A DNA stretch of 7,031 nt from Saprospiraceae bacterium (lineage in GTDB: Bacteria > Bacteroidota > Bacteroidia > Chitinophagales > Saprospiraceae). The stretch lies in the NCBI GenBank assembly GCA_027009605.1, contig JALVCY010000642.1:1-7031 (forward strand), in the 5' to 3' direction. Below are positions 6,730-7,031 of this stretch, piece by piece (position 1 is the stretch's first letter; every line of letters begins with the position of its first letter). The notes under the pieces were generated by a model. It did not search any database and was not told where the DNA came from. It worked only from the letters and a program-made list of their open reading frames with translations. Position numbers and translations under genes: made by a program.

Positions 6730-6771
6730 TCTTTGGTCTTTGGGGCGCAGCAAGCTGCTTTTGGTCTTTGG
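6730..6771. repeat. Heptamer repeats flanking a small hairpin
   Basis: The 7-mer TCTTTGG occurs at 6730-6736, 6737-6743 and 6765-6771, with a one-mismatch copy, CTTTTGG, at 6758-6764. The two pairs are separated by 14 bases (6744-6757), exactly two repeat lengths, so all four copies share the same 7-base phase. The array begins three bases after the stop codon of the iron-sulfur gene. Read on the other strand it is CCAAAGA repeats, a kind of intergenic text I recall from Bacteroidota genomes but could not check. Confidence 0.7.
6747..6762 (+). terminator. Weak candidate terminator of the redox operon
   Basis: GCAG (6747-6750) and CTGC (6755-6758) form a 4-bp stem around a CAAG loop, followed by TTTT (6759-6762), twenty bases after the TGA stop of the iron-sulfur gene. 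The stem is short, so efficiency should be low, but no better terminator is visible before the window ends. It lies within the heptamer array. Confidence 0.35.
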
Positions 6772-6821
6772 CTTGTGTAGTGGATTGTACTTGGATTTAT
6801 TGCGGGATGTTTGACTTTTGT
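6772..6821. other. Short spacer between repeats
   Basis: Fifty bases between the heptamer array and the TTGA-module repeat. No gene, promoter or fold was recognised here. Confidence 0.5.
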
Positions 6822-7031
6822 AGTTGAAGAAGTTGATTCGCTGCGTTAGTTGATTCACTTGTCCTTCGGACTTCGTTAGTTGATTCGCTGCGCTAGTTGA
6901 AGAAGTTGAGACGTTCGCCTTTGGCTCACTAGGTTGAGAACTCGTCCTACGGACTTCGTGGTTGAGAGCTTTGCAGGTTGAGACCATTTGGGTTCTTGTC
7001 GGGATTTTACTTCATCATTCATTATTCGGCG
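6822..7031. repeat. TTGA-module intergenic repeat, right-hand copy, cut by the window edge
   Basis: This copy is related to the left block and in the same orientation. Positions 6894-6938 match 341-385 over 45 bases with two mismatches. The shared order is AGTTGAAGAAGTTGATTCG modules, a GTTCGCC..GGCTC segment, GGTTGAGA, GACTTCG.GGTTGAGAGCTT, and a GTCGGGATTTTACTTCAT tail. It differs from the left copies by carrying two short palindromes, GTCCTTCGGAC (6861-6871) and GTCCTACGGAC (6944-6954), which the left copies lack. The tail ends in ATTCATTATTCGGCG, and the repeat probably continues beyond the window. There is no coding potential; the antisense open frame across it comes from the repeats. 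Confidence 0.9.

Noticed and set aside
6589..6987. Minus-strand 132-codon open frame over the ferredoxin region and right repeat
   Set aside because: It is antisense to the cysteine motifs and then runs into non-coding repeat; its composition is serine/threonine/proline-rich low complexity.

Overview
The window most likely comes from a member of the Bacteroidota, possibly a Saprospiria-like lineage. The evidence is a C-terminal type IX secretion (T9SS) sorting domain, a TAnnTTTG-type promoter element, starts without Shine-Dalgarno sequences, and intergenic space filled with short degenerate repeats. The phylum call is firm; the lineage is a guess. No rRNA, tRNA, CRISPR array or transposase gene was seen.

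Layout. Positions 1-521 hold two and a bit copies of a ~250-bp intergenic repeat built from short TTGA-ended modules, followed by a decayed spacer to about 653. A minus-strand intrinsic terminator (654-684) and a 163-bp MITE-like element (702-864, terminal inverted repeats, 6-bp target duplication, 28-bp perfect internal palindrome) lie downstream of the first gene. That gene (880-3561, minus) encodes an 893-residue secreted multidomain protein with a signal peptide, beta-rich domains, a thioredoxin-like/Omp28-type domain with a WCGWC motif, and a T9SS type A tail. A divergent intergenic region (3562-4064) carries a promoter for this gene and, with low confidence, the frameshifted remnant of another secreted protein's N-terminus.

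On the plus strand, two genes sharing one base form a tight operon: a soluble FAD/NAD(P)-dependent oxidoreductase (4065-5405) and a polytopic membrane protein with NapH/NosR-like cysteine motifs and two C-terminal [4Fe-4S] clusters (5405-6727). Together they look like a two-part membrane electron-transfer module passing electrons between a pyridine nucleotide and the membrane. The donor, acceptor and physiological role cannot be read from the sequence.

The right end (6728-7031) holds a short heptamer array around a weak hairpin, then another copy of the TTGA-module repeat in the same orientation as the left block. All three genes therefore sit between direct repeats about 6.3 kb apart. The most distinctive observations are the MITE with a reconstructable insertion site in a small hairpin, and the modular TTGA repeats with preserved mini-stems and variable loops.
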